A DNA stretch of 64,000 nt from WHTX01 sp038255145 (GCA_038255145.1 JBBSLP010000010.1:1-64000); one strand, 5' to 3'. Counted from the first letter of the stretch, positions 50,585-58,527 are shown. The notes: generated by a model not told the origin, from the sequence alone. Numbers and translations are program-made.

Positions 50585-51228
50585 GCCCGACCGCCACGGG
50601 CGGGCCCGAGCGGCCCCTGCTGGCCGTGCTCGACTACGGCATCGGCAACCTGCGCTCGGCCCAGAAGGCCCTCGAGCGCCAAGGGGCCGAGGCCCAGCTG
50701 ACATCGGATCCCGAGGTCGTGGCCGCCGCTGCCGGCGTGGTCCTGCCCGGGGTGGGTGCCTTCGGCCGCTGCATGGAGGCCCTGGCCGAGAGCGGCCTCG
50801 TCGACCTGGCCCGGGGGGCGGCGGCCAGCGGCCGTCCGTTCCTGGGCATATGCATCGGCATGCAGATGCTCTACGACACCTCGGAGGAGTCCCCGGGGGT
50901 GGCCGGGCTGGGACTCATCCCCGGCGTGGTCCGCCTGCTTCCCGAGGGGGTCAAGCGACCCCAGATGCAGTGGAACCAGGTCCACCACGCCACCCCCCAC
51001 CCCCTGCTGGCCGGCCTGGCCGACCCGGCGTGGATGTACTTCGTGCACTCCTACGCCCCCGATGACCGGGCCCACGCCATCGCCACGTGCGACTACGGCG
51101 GCCCCGTGGTCGCCGCGGTGGCCCGCGACAACGTGTGGGGCACCCAGTTCCACCCCGAGAAGTCGGGCACCAACGGCCTGGCCCTCCTGGGCAACTTCGT
51201 CCGCCACTGCGCCGTGGCCCGGGTGTGA
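50581..51228 (+). CDS. hisH: Imidazole glycerol phosphate synthase glutaminase subunit
   Basis: Class I amidotransferase of 215 aa that feeds ammonia to HisF. Opening D-Y-G-I-G-N-L-R-S, nucleophile in G-I-C-I-G-M-Q, and His/Glu in F-H-P-E-K-S-G. Its partner hisF is 2.3 kb downstream, separated by an inverted gene. Confidence 0.96.
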   Translation: MSPTATGGPERPLLAVLDYGIGNLRSAQKALERQGAEAQLTSDPEVVAAAAGVVLPGVGAFGRCMEALAESGLVDLARGAAASGRPFLGICIGMQMLYDTSEESPGVAGLGLIPGVVRLLPEGVKRPQMQWNQVHHATPHPLLAGLADPAWMYFVHSYAPDDRAHAIATCDYGGPVVAAVARDNVWGTQFHPEKSGTNGLALLGNFVRHCAVARV

Positions 51229-51992
51229 GCGCCCCCACCGCCGACGGCGAGCAGCTGCCCACGCTCGACCTGTACCCGGCCATCGACCTGCGGGACGGGC
51301 GCTGCGTGCGCCTCTACCAGGGCGACTACGGCCGCGAGACGGTGTACGGGGATGACCCCGTGGCCCAGGCGCTGACCTTCGCTCGGGCCGGTGCGCCGTG
51401 GATCCACGTCGTCGACCTCGACGCGGCGCGCACGGGGGAGCCCGTCAACCGCGACGTGGTCGCCGCCATCGCCGCCGCCGTGTCCGTGCCCGTGCAGACC
51501 GGTGGCGGGGTGCGCTCGGTGGCTGCGGCCGAGGCCCTGGCCGCGGCGGGGGTGGCCCGGGTCGTCGTGGGCACCGCGGCCCTGGGCGACCCCGCTCTTC
51601 TGGCCGCCATCGCCGAACGGGTGCCGGTGGCGGTGGGCCTCGACGTTCGGGGCCGCGAGGTGGCCGTGCGGGGCTGGGAGACGGGGTCGGGCCGACAGTT
51701 GCTCGACGTGCTGGCCGAGCTGGCCGCCGCTCCCGTGGCCGCCTACGTCGTCACCCAGATCACCCGGGACGGCACGCTCGAGGGTCCGGACCTCGAACTG
51801 CTGGCCGAGGCCATGGCCGCCACCCCCGTGCCCGTGATCGCCTCGGGCGGGGTCGGGGGTCTGGGCGACATCGGCGTCCTGCGTGAGCTGCGATCCGACG
51901 GTCGCCGCCTGGCCGGGGTCATCGTCGGCCGGGCCCTGTACGAGGGCAGCTTCACCATCGACGCCGCCCTGGCCGCGGCCGGTCAGCTCTAG
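51225..51992 (+). CDS. hisA: ProFAR isomerase HisA (PriA-like active site)
   Basis: TIM-barrel isomerase of 255 aa. P-A-I-D-L-R-D-G-R carries the first catalytic Asp; G-G-G-V-R, V-G-T-A-A-L and I-A-S-G-G-V are phosphate-binding. Loop 5 reads R149-G-W-E-T, the pattern of bifunctional PriA (HisA plus TrpF), whereas monofunctional HisA usually has another residue before G-W. A separate trpF is present at 63.4 kb, so bifunctionality would be redundant. GTG overlaps the hisH stop. Confidence 0.94.
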   Translation: MSAPTADGEQLPTLDLYPAIDLRDGRCVRLYQGDYGRETVYGDDPVAQALTFARAGAPWIHVVDLDAARTGEPVNRDVVAAIAAAVSVPVQTGGGVRSVAAAEALAAAGVARVVVGTAALGDPALLAAIAERVPVAVGLDVRGREVAVRGWETGSGRQLLDVLAELAAAPVAAYVVTQITRDGTLEGPDLELLAEAMAATPVPVIASGGVGGLGDIGVLRELRSDGRRLAGVIVGRALYEGSFTIDAALAAAGQL

Positions 51993-52014
51993 CTCCCCGA
52001 CCGGCCGTCGCCGG

Positions 52015-53412
52015 TCAGGCGTCGACGGCCCACCTCGCCGCCGGCCCCGCCGTACCCGGGGCCGGCGCCGCCTCCTCCGGTCGGGGTGCGGGAGGCGGTG
52101 CGGGCACGGGCGTCACCTTGCCCAGGCGGACGAGGGACACGTCCCCAGCCGCGGAGGCCGCCGCCGCGGCCCAGCTCTCGGTACCGGCATCACCGGTGAC
52201 GAGCACGATCTGGTGACCGGCGGCCAGGCGGCGGACCGTTTCCAGCAGGGCGGTGGCCGCGGTGGCGTCCAGGCCGATGAAGGGCTCGTCGAGGACCAGG
52301 GGGAAGCGCTCGTGGGTGGAGCCGACGTCGCGCAGCTGCATGACGCGGTCGACGAGCACGCGGGCCGAGTCGGCCACGGGGCCGACGGCGGTGGCCAGAT
52401 CCATGCCCAGGTAGGGGATGGCCTGGGTGCGCTGTCGGGCCAGGGCGGCGACGGCCCGGCGGTTGGCCAGGGCCCACTCCACCGGGACCCCCTCCGACAC
52501 GTCGGCGAAGCGGGCCTCGAGAGGTTCGACCTCGGCTGCGGCGGCGAGCACGGCGCTGACGGCGCCCTCGTCGGCCAGGGGACCGAGCGAGGCGACCAGC
52601 TCGTCATAGGACGAGGCGCCCGCCGCGGCCACGGCCCGGTGTTCCCGCCGCCGGGCCCGGTGCACCGTGCCGAAGTCGGCCACGGTGACGACGACGGCCA
52701 CGGCGGCCAGGATCAGCAGGGCCCGGGCCGTCCACCGATCGTCCTCGAGCAGGCTGTCGACCAGCACCAGGACCACCGCCGCCGCGGCCAGGATCCCGGC
52801 CAGGCCCAGGCCCGAGCGCAGGATGCGACCGTGGGCGGCGGCGGCACGACCTGAAGCGGTGTGGGCCTCGGTGGCGGCGGCGAAGGCCCGGGCCCGCTCG
52901 ACGCCGGATCCCGGCCGGCCATCGGTCAGGGCGGCCAGGCGGGCCCGGGCCGCGGCCAGCTGCTCGGCTGCCGCCCACAGCGGGCCCTGGTCGAGGACGG
53001 CGAGGCGGCGGGCCCGGGGGTCGTCATCGGTCCCCGTACCGCTGCCCCGGTCGATCTGACCACTGTCGAGGCGCAACAGGCGGCTGGCGGTGGCCGGGTC
53101 CAGGCCGCTGCGGGCCAGCACGTCGACGCTGGGGGCCACGGCGGCGAACTGCGGGGTGACGTCGATGCCGGCGTCGATGTCGATGACGCGGTGGGGACCG
53201 CCCCGGGGGCGGAAGACGGCCAGGTGGCGACCCAGGTCGTCGACCAGTTCCAGGTGGGTGCCGGCCGGTCCCGGGCCCAGGCCGTCGATGAGGCCGGTGA
53301 TGAAGTCCAGGCGGACGGCGGGGTTCTCGTGGGACGCCACGGTCAGCGCCGGGTTGATGTCGACGGCGAGCACGCCGCCGGGCTCCTCGACCACCAGCCG
53401 CTGAAGTTCCAC
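52015..53412 (-). CDS. Membrane ATPase-like protein with degenerate P-loop (Rad50/YhaN-like)
   Basis: A 465-aa protein of uncertain function. The N-terminus (1-100) resembles the first half of an SMC/RecF-type ATPase head, but the P-loop position (about 26-36) reads A-S-H-E-N-P-A-V-R-L without G-K-S/T. The C-terminal half has a Walker B-like F-P-L-V-L-D-E-P-F-I-G-L-D near residue 375. Between them lie helical segments and two membrane helices (about 200-222 and 228-247). GGGGAGG before GTG 53412 and a TAACCT box (53441-53446) support the start. It interrupts the his operon between hisA and hisF. Confidence 0.7.
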   Translation of the reverse strand: MELQRLVVEEPGGVLAVDINPALTVASHENPAVRLDFITGLIDGLGPGPAGTHLELVDDLGRHLAVFRPRGGPHRVIDIDAGIDVTPQFAAVAPSVDVLARSGLDPATASRLLRLDSGQIDRGSGTGTDDDPRARRLAVLDQGPLWAAAEQLAAARARLAALTDGRPGSGVERARAFAAATEAHTASGRAAAAHGRILRSGLGLAGILAAAAVVLVLVDSLLEDDRWTARALLILAAVAVVVTVADFGTVHRARRREHRAVAAAGASSYDELVASLGPLADEGAVSAVLAAAAEVEPLEARFADVSEGVPVEWALANRRAVAALARQRTQAIPYLGMDLATAVGPVADSARVLVDRVMQLRDVGSTHERFPLVLDEPFIGLDATAATALLETVRRLAAGHQIVLVTGDAGTESWAAAAASAAGDVSLVRLGKVTPVPAPPPAPRPEEAAPAPGTAGPAARWAVDA

Positions 53413-53553
53413 GTCCTCCCCATCGGTACGGCGGCGGCCGAGGTTAGGCGGGTGCCGCGTCGTGGTCGGAGTCACCGGGCGGCGGCACGGGCGCGCCGAC
53501 CGTCCGCTGACCGCCAGCGGAGGCCACGACAGCCCCGCGCTCGCGTCACAGGG

Positions 53554-54345
53554 GTGCAAACGGTCCGGGTGATCCCCTGTCTCGACGTCGACCGGGGCCG
53601 GGTGGTCAAGGGCGTCAACTTCGTGAACCTGCGCGACGCCGGGGACCCCGTCGAGCTCGCGGCCCGCTACGACGAAGAGGGCGCTGACGAGGTCATCTTC
53701 CTCGACATCACCGCCAGCTCCGACGCCCGCGGCACCATCCTGGACGTGGCCCGGCGCACCGCCGAGCAGGTGTTCATCCCCTTCACCGTCGGTGGTGGCA
53801 TCCGTAGCGTCGACGACGCCCGGGCCCTGTTGCGGGCCGGGGCCGACAAGGTGTCGGTGAACACCGCCGCCGTCGACCGTCCCGAGCTCGTGCGCGAGCT
53901 GTCGGTCGAGTTCGGCGCCCAGTGCGTGGTCGTGGCCATCGACGCCCGCAGCTCGGCCACGCCCAGCGGCTCCATCCCCAGCGGCTCCATCCCCAGCGGT
54001 TACGAGGTCTTCATCCACGGCGGGCGCACCCCCACCGGGCTCGACGCCGTGGCCTGGGCCCGGCGGGCCGAGGAGCTCGGCGCCGGCGAGATCCTGCTCA
54101 CCTCCATGGACCGTGACGGCACCAGGGACGGCTTCGACCTGGGCCTGACCCGGGCCGTGGCCGACGCCGTGAACGTGGCCGTCATCGCCAGCGGCGGTGT
54201 GGGCACCCTCGACCACCTGGTCGACGGCGTGCGCGAGGGCCACGCCGACGCCGTCCTCGCCGCCTCGATCTTCCACTTCGGCGAGCACACCGTGGGTGAG
54301 GCCAAGGCCGTCCTCAGCGCGGCCGGCGTCGTCGTCCGCCGCTGA
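53554..54345 (+). CDS. hisF: Imidazole glycerol phosphate synthase cyclase subunit
   Basis: TIM-barrel synthase of 263 aa that uses HisH ammonia to form IGP and AICAR. Catalytic Asp in P-C-L-D-V and in S-M-D-R-D-G-T; V-G-G-G-I and I-A-S-G-G-V bind phosphate. Before the conserved Y-E-V-F-I-H-G-G-R a 15-bp tandem repeat inserts S-G-S-I-P-S-G-S-I-P. GTG 53554 gives the conserved V-R-V-I-P-C-L-D start. Confidence 0.95.
   Translation: MQTVRVIPCLDVDRGRVVKGVNFVNLRDAGDPVELAARYDEEGADEVIFLDITASSDARGTILDVARRTAEQVFIPFTVGGGIRSVDDARALLRAGADKVSVNTAAVDRPELVRELSVEFGAQCVVVAIDARSSATPSGSIPSGSIPSGYEVFIHGGRTPTGLDAVAWARRAEELGAGEILLTSMDRDGTRDGFDLGLTRAVADAVNVAVIASGGVGTLDHLVDGVREGHADAVLAASIFHFGEHTVGEAKAVLSAAGVVVRR
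53965..54000 (+). repeat. 15-bp tandem repeat inside hisF
   Basis: Two full copies and a partial third of AGCGGCTCCATCCCC, encoding S-G-S-I-P in a surface loop of HisF. Frame-preserving expansion inside an essential enzyme. Confidence 0.8.
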
Positions 54346-54411
54346 ATCCACCGCTCCGCTGCTGTCGACCGGCGCCCCGCTCACCGCCCCTTGATGCGGC
54401 ACCCTACGCGA

Positions 54412-54435
54412 GCGTCGATTCGACATCGATTCGCT
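54412..54435 (+). repeat. 24-bp direct repeat, copy 1
   Basis: Contains TCGATTCG twice, 11 bp apart. Copy 2 starts 448 bp downstream and differs at one base. Confidence 0.8.
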
Positions 54436-54507
54436 GGCGGCGCTGCTGGTGCCAGTGCGAACGCTTGCGGCGACGGGCCACGTCCCGTTGGCTGGTCGCT
54501 CGACCTA

Positions 54508-54550
54508 CCGGGGAAGATCGCGCACCGCCACGGTTGAGGATCTTCCCCGG
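54508..54550. other. 12-bp perfect inverted repeat with 19-nt loop
   Basis: CCGGGGAAGATC (54508-54519) is exactly complementary to 54539-54550. It is the strongest secondary structure of the gene-free segment. Confidence 0.6.
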
Positions 54551-54859
54551 AAGCCACGACGCGGCCGCTCGGCACCGCTCGGCCGGCCCGTGACCACCTG
54601 TTGCGCACGCGGCGACGCGCGCCGTGCGGACCACGCCCACTGGTGACGCCGTGGGCGGGGTGACGTGTGCCGGCCGTGGTGGCACCGGTGGGCCGGACGT
54701 CCGCTGGCCTTTCCTGGAAGTTCGTGTACCGCAGCGGTCCACCACCTTCCATGGACGACCCCGGCACGGCCCCGTCGCCCTGGTAGCTCGGTACACGGGC
54801 CACCGTCAGCGCAGGCGACGACGCCTCTCGTCGACGACCGGCGGACCCGGGCCGGCTGC

Positions 54860-54883
54860 GCGTCGATTCGACGTCGATTCGCT
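54860..54883 (+). repeat. 24-bp direct repeat, copy 2
   Basis: Matches copy 1 at 23 of 24 positions and ends shortly before the hydrolase gene at 54952. Confidence 0.8.
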
Positions 54884-54951
54884 CCCCATGGCCGCTGACC
54901 GACGGTCGCATGGCCGCCGCAACCGGCCGGTGGCCTCGCCGGACGCCGGTG

Positions 54952-55578
54952 TCAGGCGGGGCGGGACAGGGCGCCGGCCAGGGCCAGGACCTGGGCGGCG
55001 ACCTCGTCGCCGTGACCGGCCAGGAAGTGGTCGGCGCCGGCGATGGGGGAGATGGTGGTGGCCATCCACCCTTCGGTGGCGGCGATGGCCGACTCGGGCT
55101 TGCGGTACTGGTCGTTCTCCGGCACCAGCAGCAGCTTGGGTCGAGGATCGGAAGCGATGGCCCACGCCTCCTCTTCCACCAGGGCCAGCGGGGCCGCCAC
55201 CAGGATGAACGCTTCGGGAGCGGGGTCGGTCAGCGTCAACGTCATCTCGGCGCCGAAGGACCAGCCGCACGTCAACAGGGTGCGTCCCTCGGCCAGGCCC
55301 GCCGCCGTGGCCACGGCTGCGGCGACGTCACCCCGCTCGCCCCGGCCCTTGTCGTAGCTGCCGGTGGACGAGCCCACGCCGCGGAAGTTGAAGCGCAGGG
55401 CGCCGACGTCCTGGGCGGGCAGGGCGTGGAAGAGCTCGTCGATGAGGCCCCCGTGCATCGAGCCGCCGTAGGCCGGGTGGGGGTGGACGAGCACGACCAG
55501 GGCCCGGGACGCAGCCGGCAGGGCCAACTCGGCCTCGAGGACGGTGCCGTCGGGGACGTCGATGCGCAGGTCGGTCAC
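54952..55578 (-). CDS. Alpha/beta hydrolase (YfhR/dienelactone-hydrolase-like)
   Basis: A 208-aa cytoplasmic hydrolase. V-H-P-H-P-A-Y-G-G-S-M forms the oxyanion region, R-F-N-F-R-G-V-G-S-S follows, G-W-S-F-G-A is the nucleophile elbow, and G-A-D-H-F carries the His. The family is COG2945-like; substrate unknown. GTG 55578 is chosen because TAGGGT (55587-55592) lies eight bases upstream and the preceding eight codons look non-coding. Confidence 0.85.
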   Translation of the reverse strand: MTDLRIDVPDGTVLEAELALPAASRALVVLVHPHPAYGGSMHGGLIDELFHALPAQDVGALRFNFRGVGSSTGSYDKGRGERGDVAAAVATAAGLAEGRTLLTCGWSFGAEMTLTLTDPAPEAFILVAAPLALVEEEAWAIASDPRPKLLLVPENDQYRKPESAIAATEGWMATTISPIAGADHFLAGHGDEVAAQVLALAGALSRPA

Positions 55579-55669
55579 GGCGGGTGACCCTAATCCCGGC
55601 ACGCCGTCAGCGCTGCGGGGACGCGCTGCCGGACACGCCCCCCATCGGGGGCGGTGGGCGGCGATGGGC

Positions 55670-55675
55670 TACCTT
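55670..55675 (+). promoter_or_regulatory. -10 box of the GroES-like gene
   Basis: TACCTT, seven bases before the GTG start; leaderless arrangement. Confidence 0.5.
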
Positions 55676-55682
55676 CGGCCGG

Positions 55683-56033
55683 GTGACCACCTCTGCCGGC
55701 GCCGTGAACAGCCTCGGTGAGCGCCTGCCCATCAAGATGCTCAACGACCGCGTCCTCGTGCGCCTCGAGCTGCCCGAGGGCGAGCGCCGCTCGACCGGGG
55801 GCATCCTCATCCCCGCCACCGCCCAGATCGGCAAGCGCCTGTCCTGGGCCGTCGTCGTGGCCGCCGGCCCCAACGTGCGGGCCATGCAGGCCGGGGACAA
55901 GGTGTTGTTCAACCCCGAGGATCGCTACGAGGTCGACGTGCGGGGCGAGGACTACATCATCCTGCGCGAGCGCGACATCCACGCCCTGGCCGCCGGCCGT
56001 CTCGAGGAGAGCGCCCCCGGGCTCTACCTGTGA
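55683..56033 (+). CDS. GroES/Cpn10-like protein without adjacent groEL
   Basis: A 116-aa protein with the Cpn10 fold: I-K-M-L-N-D-R-V-L-V-R, the mobile-loop region E-R-R-S-T-G-G-I-L-I-P, G-D-K-V-L-F-N and E-D-Y-I-I-L-R-E-R-D-I. The loop has G-G-I-L-I-P, close to the G-G-I-V-L-P that binds GroEL, so GroEL binding is possible. Alone and slightly longer than GroES (~97 aa), it may be a second, specialised co-chaperonin. Confidence 0.85.
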   Translation: MTTSAGAVNSLGERLPIKMLNDRVLVRLELPEGERRSTGGILIPATAQIGKRLSWAVVVAAGPNVRAMQAGDKVLFNPEDRYEVDVRGEDYIILRERDIHALAAGRLEESAPGLYL

Positions 56034-56073
56034 CACTGCCCGGGTGGGGCCTCAACCCCACCCGGTGGAAGCC

Positions 56074-58302
56074 TCAACGCAGGTTGGCCACCACGTTGCG
56101 CACCAGGCGCAGGCCGACGCCGTCACCCAGGGACATGATGGACTCGGGGTGGAACTGCACGGCGGCGATGGGCAGGGACTCGTGCTCGATGCCCATGATG
56201 ATGCCGTCCTCGCTGCGGGCGGTGACCCGCAGGCAGCTGGGCAGGGCAGCCTCCACGGCGTAGAGCGAGTGGTAGCGGCCCACGGTCAGCTCCTTGGGCA
56301 GACCGTCGAAGATTGCCCCGCCCCCGCCCTCCACCCACACCGGTGACGTCTTGCCGTGCATGGGGTAGTCGAGCTGGCCCAGCTGGCCGCCGAAGTGCTC
56401 GACGAGGCCCTGCAGGCCCAGGCACACCCCGAAGACGGCCTTGCCCCCGGCCAGGGCGGCGTCGATGACCGCGCTCATGGCGAACTCCGCGGGTCGGCCG
56501 GGGCCGGGGGACAGCAGCACGAGGTCACCGTCGAGATCGGTCAGCTCGGCGGGGTCGAACCCACCCGATCGCCACGTCGACACCGTGGCCCCCGAGCAGC
56601 GGAAGTAGTTGGCCAGGGTGTGCACGAAGCTGTCGCGGAAGTCGACGAGCAGGGCCCGGCGATCCCCGGCCGTGGCCCGGAAGGCGGCGGCGGGCTCCTT
56701 CTCGGGCCGGGGGTTGCGGATGACGTCGAGGAAGGCCGAGGCCTTGAGCTCGGTCTCCTCCTCCTCGGCCACGGGGTCCGAGTCGAACAGCAGGGTGGCC
56801 CCCACCCGCACCTGGGCCATGCCGTCCTTGACCCGGATGGTGCGCAGCGTCAGGCCCGTGTTCATGGAGCCGTCGAAGCCGACCATGCCGATGGCCCCGC
56901 CGTACCAGGCCCGGGGCGAGCGCTCGTGGGCCTCGATGAAGGCCATGGCCGGGATCTTGGGGGCACCGGTCACCGTCACCGCCCACGTGTGGGTGAGGAA
57001 GGCGTCGAGGGCGTCGAGCCCCGGTCGCAGCCGCCCCTCGACGTGGTCCACGGTGTGGATGAGCCGGGAGTACATCTCGATCTGGCGGCGACCGATGACC
57101 TGCACCGAGCCGGGCACGCACACCCGCGACTTGTCGTTGCGGTCCACGTCGGTGCACATGGTCAGCTCGGACGCGTCCTTGTCCGAGTTGAGCAGGGCCA
57201 GGATCTGGGCGGCGTCGGAGATGGGGTCGTGGCCCCGGGCGATGGTGCCGGAGATGGGGCACGTCTCCACCCGGTCCTCCTCGACCCGCACGTACATCTC
57301 CGGCGATGCCCCCACCAGGTACTCGGCCGAGCCCAGGTTGATGATGAAGCCGTAGGGGGCGGGGTTGCGCTGCTTCAGGCGGCGGAACAGCTCGGAAGGG
57401 GAAGCGGGGCAGGACTCGGTGAACATCTGGCCGGGCACGACCTCGAACAGGTCGCCGCGGGCGAAGTAGGCCCGGGCCGACTCGACCAGGGTGGCGTACT
57501 CGCCGGGCTGGTGGTCGACCTCGCGCACCCCCCGCTCGTCGCCCACGTAACCTGCGGCCGCCGTGGCCCGGGCCAGGCCCCGGGTGGTGGCGCCGCCGGG
57601 CACGGTGAACTCGTAGCGGTGGATCTGGGCCCGGGCCCGCTGGTGGTCGACGACGAGGATCTCGTCGGCCAGGTACAGGACGAGGTCGTTCTGGCCGGCG
57701 GGGCGCTCGTGGTGGAGCTCGGTGGGTTCGAACTGGAAGGCGAGGTCGTAGCCGAAGGCGCCGTGGAGGCCCAGGCGGGTGTCCTCGGCCGAGCCGAACA
57801 GGTCGAGCAGGGCCCGCACCACGGTGAACACCGAGGGCTGGCGGCTGCGCTCCTCCTCCTCGAAGCGTCGGGTGGGCTGGGCCACCCGGCCCCGCAGCCC
57901 GTCGGCACCGACCTCGAGGGCCTCGGTCTCGGTCAAGGCGCCGATGGCCTGGGCCACGGGGCCCAGCAGCACCCGGCCCCGACCGTTGAGGGCGGTGATC
58001 CCGAAGTCGCGGCCCCGCGACTCGAGCACCAGGGGTGGGTCCACGAAACCGATGTCCCAGCGGGTGTAGCGGCCCGGGTACTCGTAGCTGGAGGAGAACA
58101 GGGCGCCCCGACGCTCGTCGAGGGCGTCGACGAGGGCGTCGATCTCCACGTCGGGGTCGACGTCGTCGACGCGACGGTGCACGTCGATCCCCCCGCCAGT
58201 GCGGTAGGTGACCTCGGCGTCAGAGGCGTCAGAGGCGTCAGAGGCGTCGGAGGCGCGGGCGACGTCGGCGGGACGGCCAGAGGGGGTGGGCGAGGTGGTC
58301 AC
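56074..58302 (-). CDS. trpEG: Fused anthranilate synthase TrpE-TrpG
   Basis: A 742-aa fusion for the first tryptophan step. The TrpE part (about 45-510) has G-A-F-G-Y-D-L, G-A-S-P-E-M, P-I-S-G-T-I-A-R-G, D-V-D-R-N-D-K-S and T-V-T-G-A-P-K. The TrpG glutaminase part (about 540-740) has S-P-G-P-G-R-P, nucleophile C in G-V-C-L-G-L-Q and F-H-P-E-S. The N-terminal ~30 residues include an S-D-A repeat from a 9-bp tandem repeat (58217-58252). Such one-chain enzymes are known from rhizobia and some actinobacteria. A trp attenuator precedes it. Confidence 0.95.
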   Translation of the reverse strand: MTTSPTPSGRPADVARASDASDASDASDAEVTYRTGGGIDVHRRVDDVDPDVEIDALVDALDERRGALFSSSYEYPGRYTRWDIGFVDPPLVLESRGRDFGITALNGRGRVLLGPVAQAIGALTETEALEVGADGLRGRVAQPTRRFEEEERSRQPSVFTVVRALLDLFGSAEDTRLGLHGAFGYDLAFQFEPTELHHERPAGQNDLVLYLADEILVVDHQRARAQIHRYEFTVPGGATTRGLARATAAAGYVGDERGVREVDHQPGEYATLVESARAYFARGDLFEVVPGQMFTESCPASPSELFRRLKQRNPAPYGFIINLGSAEYLVGASPEMYVRVEEDRVETCPISGTIARGHDPISDAAQILALLNSDKDASELTMCTDVDRNDKSRVCVPGSVQVIGRRQIEMYSRLIHTVDHVEGRLRPGLDALDAFLTHTWAVTVTGAPKIPAMAFIEAHERSPRAWYGGAIGMVGFDGSMNTGLTLRTIRVKDGMAQVRVGATLLFDSDPVAEEEETELKASAFLDVIRNPRPEKEPAAAFRATAGDRRALLVDFRDSFVHTLANYFRCSGATVSTWRSGGFDPAELTDLDGDLVLLSPGPGRPAEFAMSAVIDAALAGGKAVFGVCLGLQGLVEHFGGQLGQLDYPMHGKTSPVWVEGGGGAIFDGLPKELTVGRYHSLYAVEAALPSCLRVTARSEDGIIMGIEHESLPIAAVQFHPESIMSLGDGVGLRLVRNVVANLR
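58217..58252 (-). repeat. 9-bp tandem repeat in the trpEG 5' end
   Basis: Four 9-bp units (three identical) encoding A-S-D repeats before the conserved TrpE domain. Frame-preserving. Confidence 0.8.
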
Positions 58303-58396
58303 GGCGGTGTGGGGCCTTCCGGTCGTGCTGCGGGCGGGAGCGCCCGGGGGTCGGTATGGGGAACCCGATCAGCCGAGGACACCGGAAGAACCGGAG

Positions 58397-58418
58397 GAGC
58401 CGCCCGATCGGGCGGCTC
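58397..58418 (-). terminator. trp attenuator hairpin
   Basis: A 22-bp perfect palindrome: 9-bp GC stem with a GATC centre, starting eight bases after the trp leader-peptide stop. On the transcript it is followed by CTCCGGTTCTT. It is the expected transcription terminator of an attenuator ahead of trpEG. Confidence 0.75.
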
Positions 58419-58425
58419 GGCTGCG

Positions 58426-58491
58426 TCAGCGCGCGGCGGGGCGACCCGGGATCAGGGGCCACCACCAGCTCGTCGACACGATCTGACGCAC
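58426..58491 (-). CDS. trpL: Tryptophan leader peptide TrpL
   Basis: A 21-codon ORF (GTG 58491 to TGA) with three consecutive Trp codons at positions 9-11 in S-T-S-W-W-W-P-L-I-P. Trp is rare, so the run in a short ORF ahead of trpEG, followed at once by a terminator hairpin, is diagnostic of ribosome-mediated attenuation. A GTG two codons upstream (58497) is an alternative start. Confidence 0.85.
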   Translation of the reverse strand: MRQIVSTSWWWPLIPGRPAAR

Positions 58492-58497
58492 GACCAC

Positions 58498-58527
58498 ATT
58501 GGACCACGTCCGTCCGGTCACGGGCAA
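58498..58527 (-). promoter_or_regulatory. Promoter of trpL-trpEG
   Basis: TTGCCC (58527 to 58522) and TCCAAT (58503 to 58498) on the minus strand with an 18-bp spacer. The -10 lies six bases before the leader-peptide GTG, so trpL would be translated from a leaderless mRNA. The 290-bp divergent gap to the YgfZ-like gene also holds the attenuator. Confidence 0.55.

Larger units (their letters stand above)
54346..54951. other. Gene-free 600-bp segment with direct and inverted repeats
   Basis: No convincing ORF: candidates on both strands have irregular composition and no homology I recognise. A 24-bp sequence occurs twice in direct orientation (54412-54435 and 54860-54883, one mismatch), each copy containing TCGATTCG twice. 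Between them lie a perfect 12-bp inverted repeat (54508-54519 with 54539-54550, 19-nt loop) and a 9-bp one (54723-54731 with 54789-54797). It could be a decayed mobile element, a structured RNA or a protein-binding array. Confidence 0.55.

Noticed and set aside
54381..54911. Overlapping ORFs of 130-190 codons on both strands in the gene-free segment.
   Set aside because: None has coding-like codon periodicity, a start signal or a motif, and they merely read through the direct repeats.
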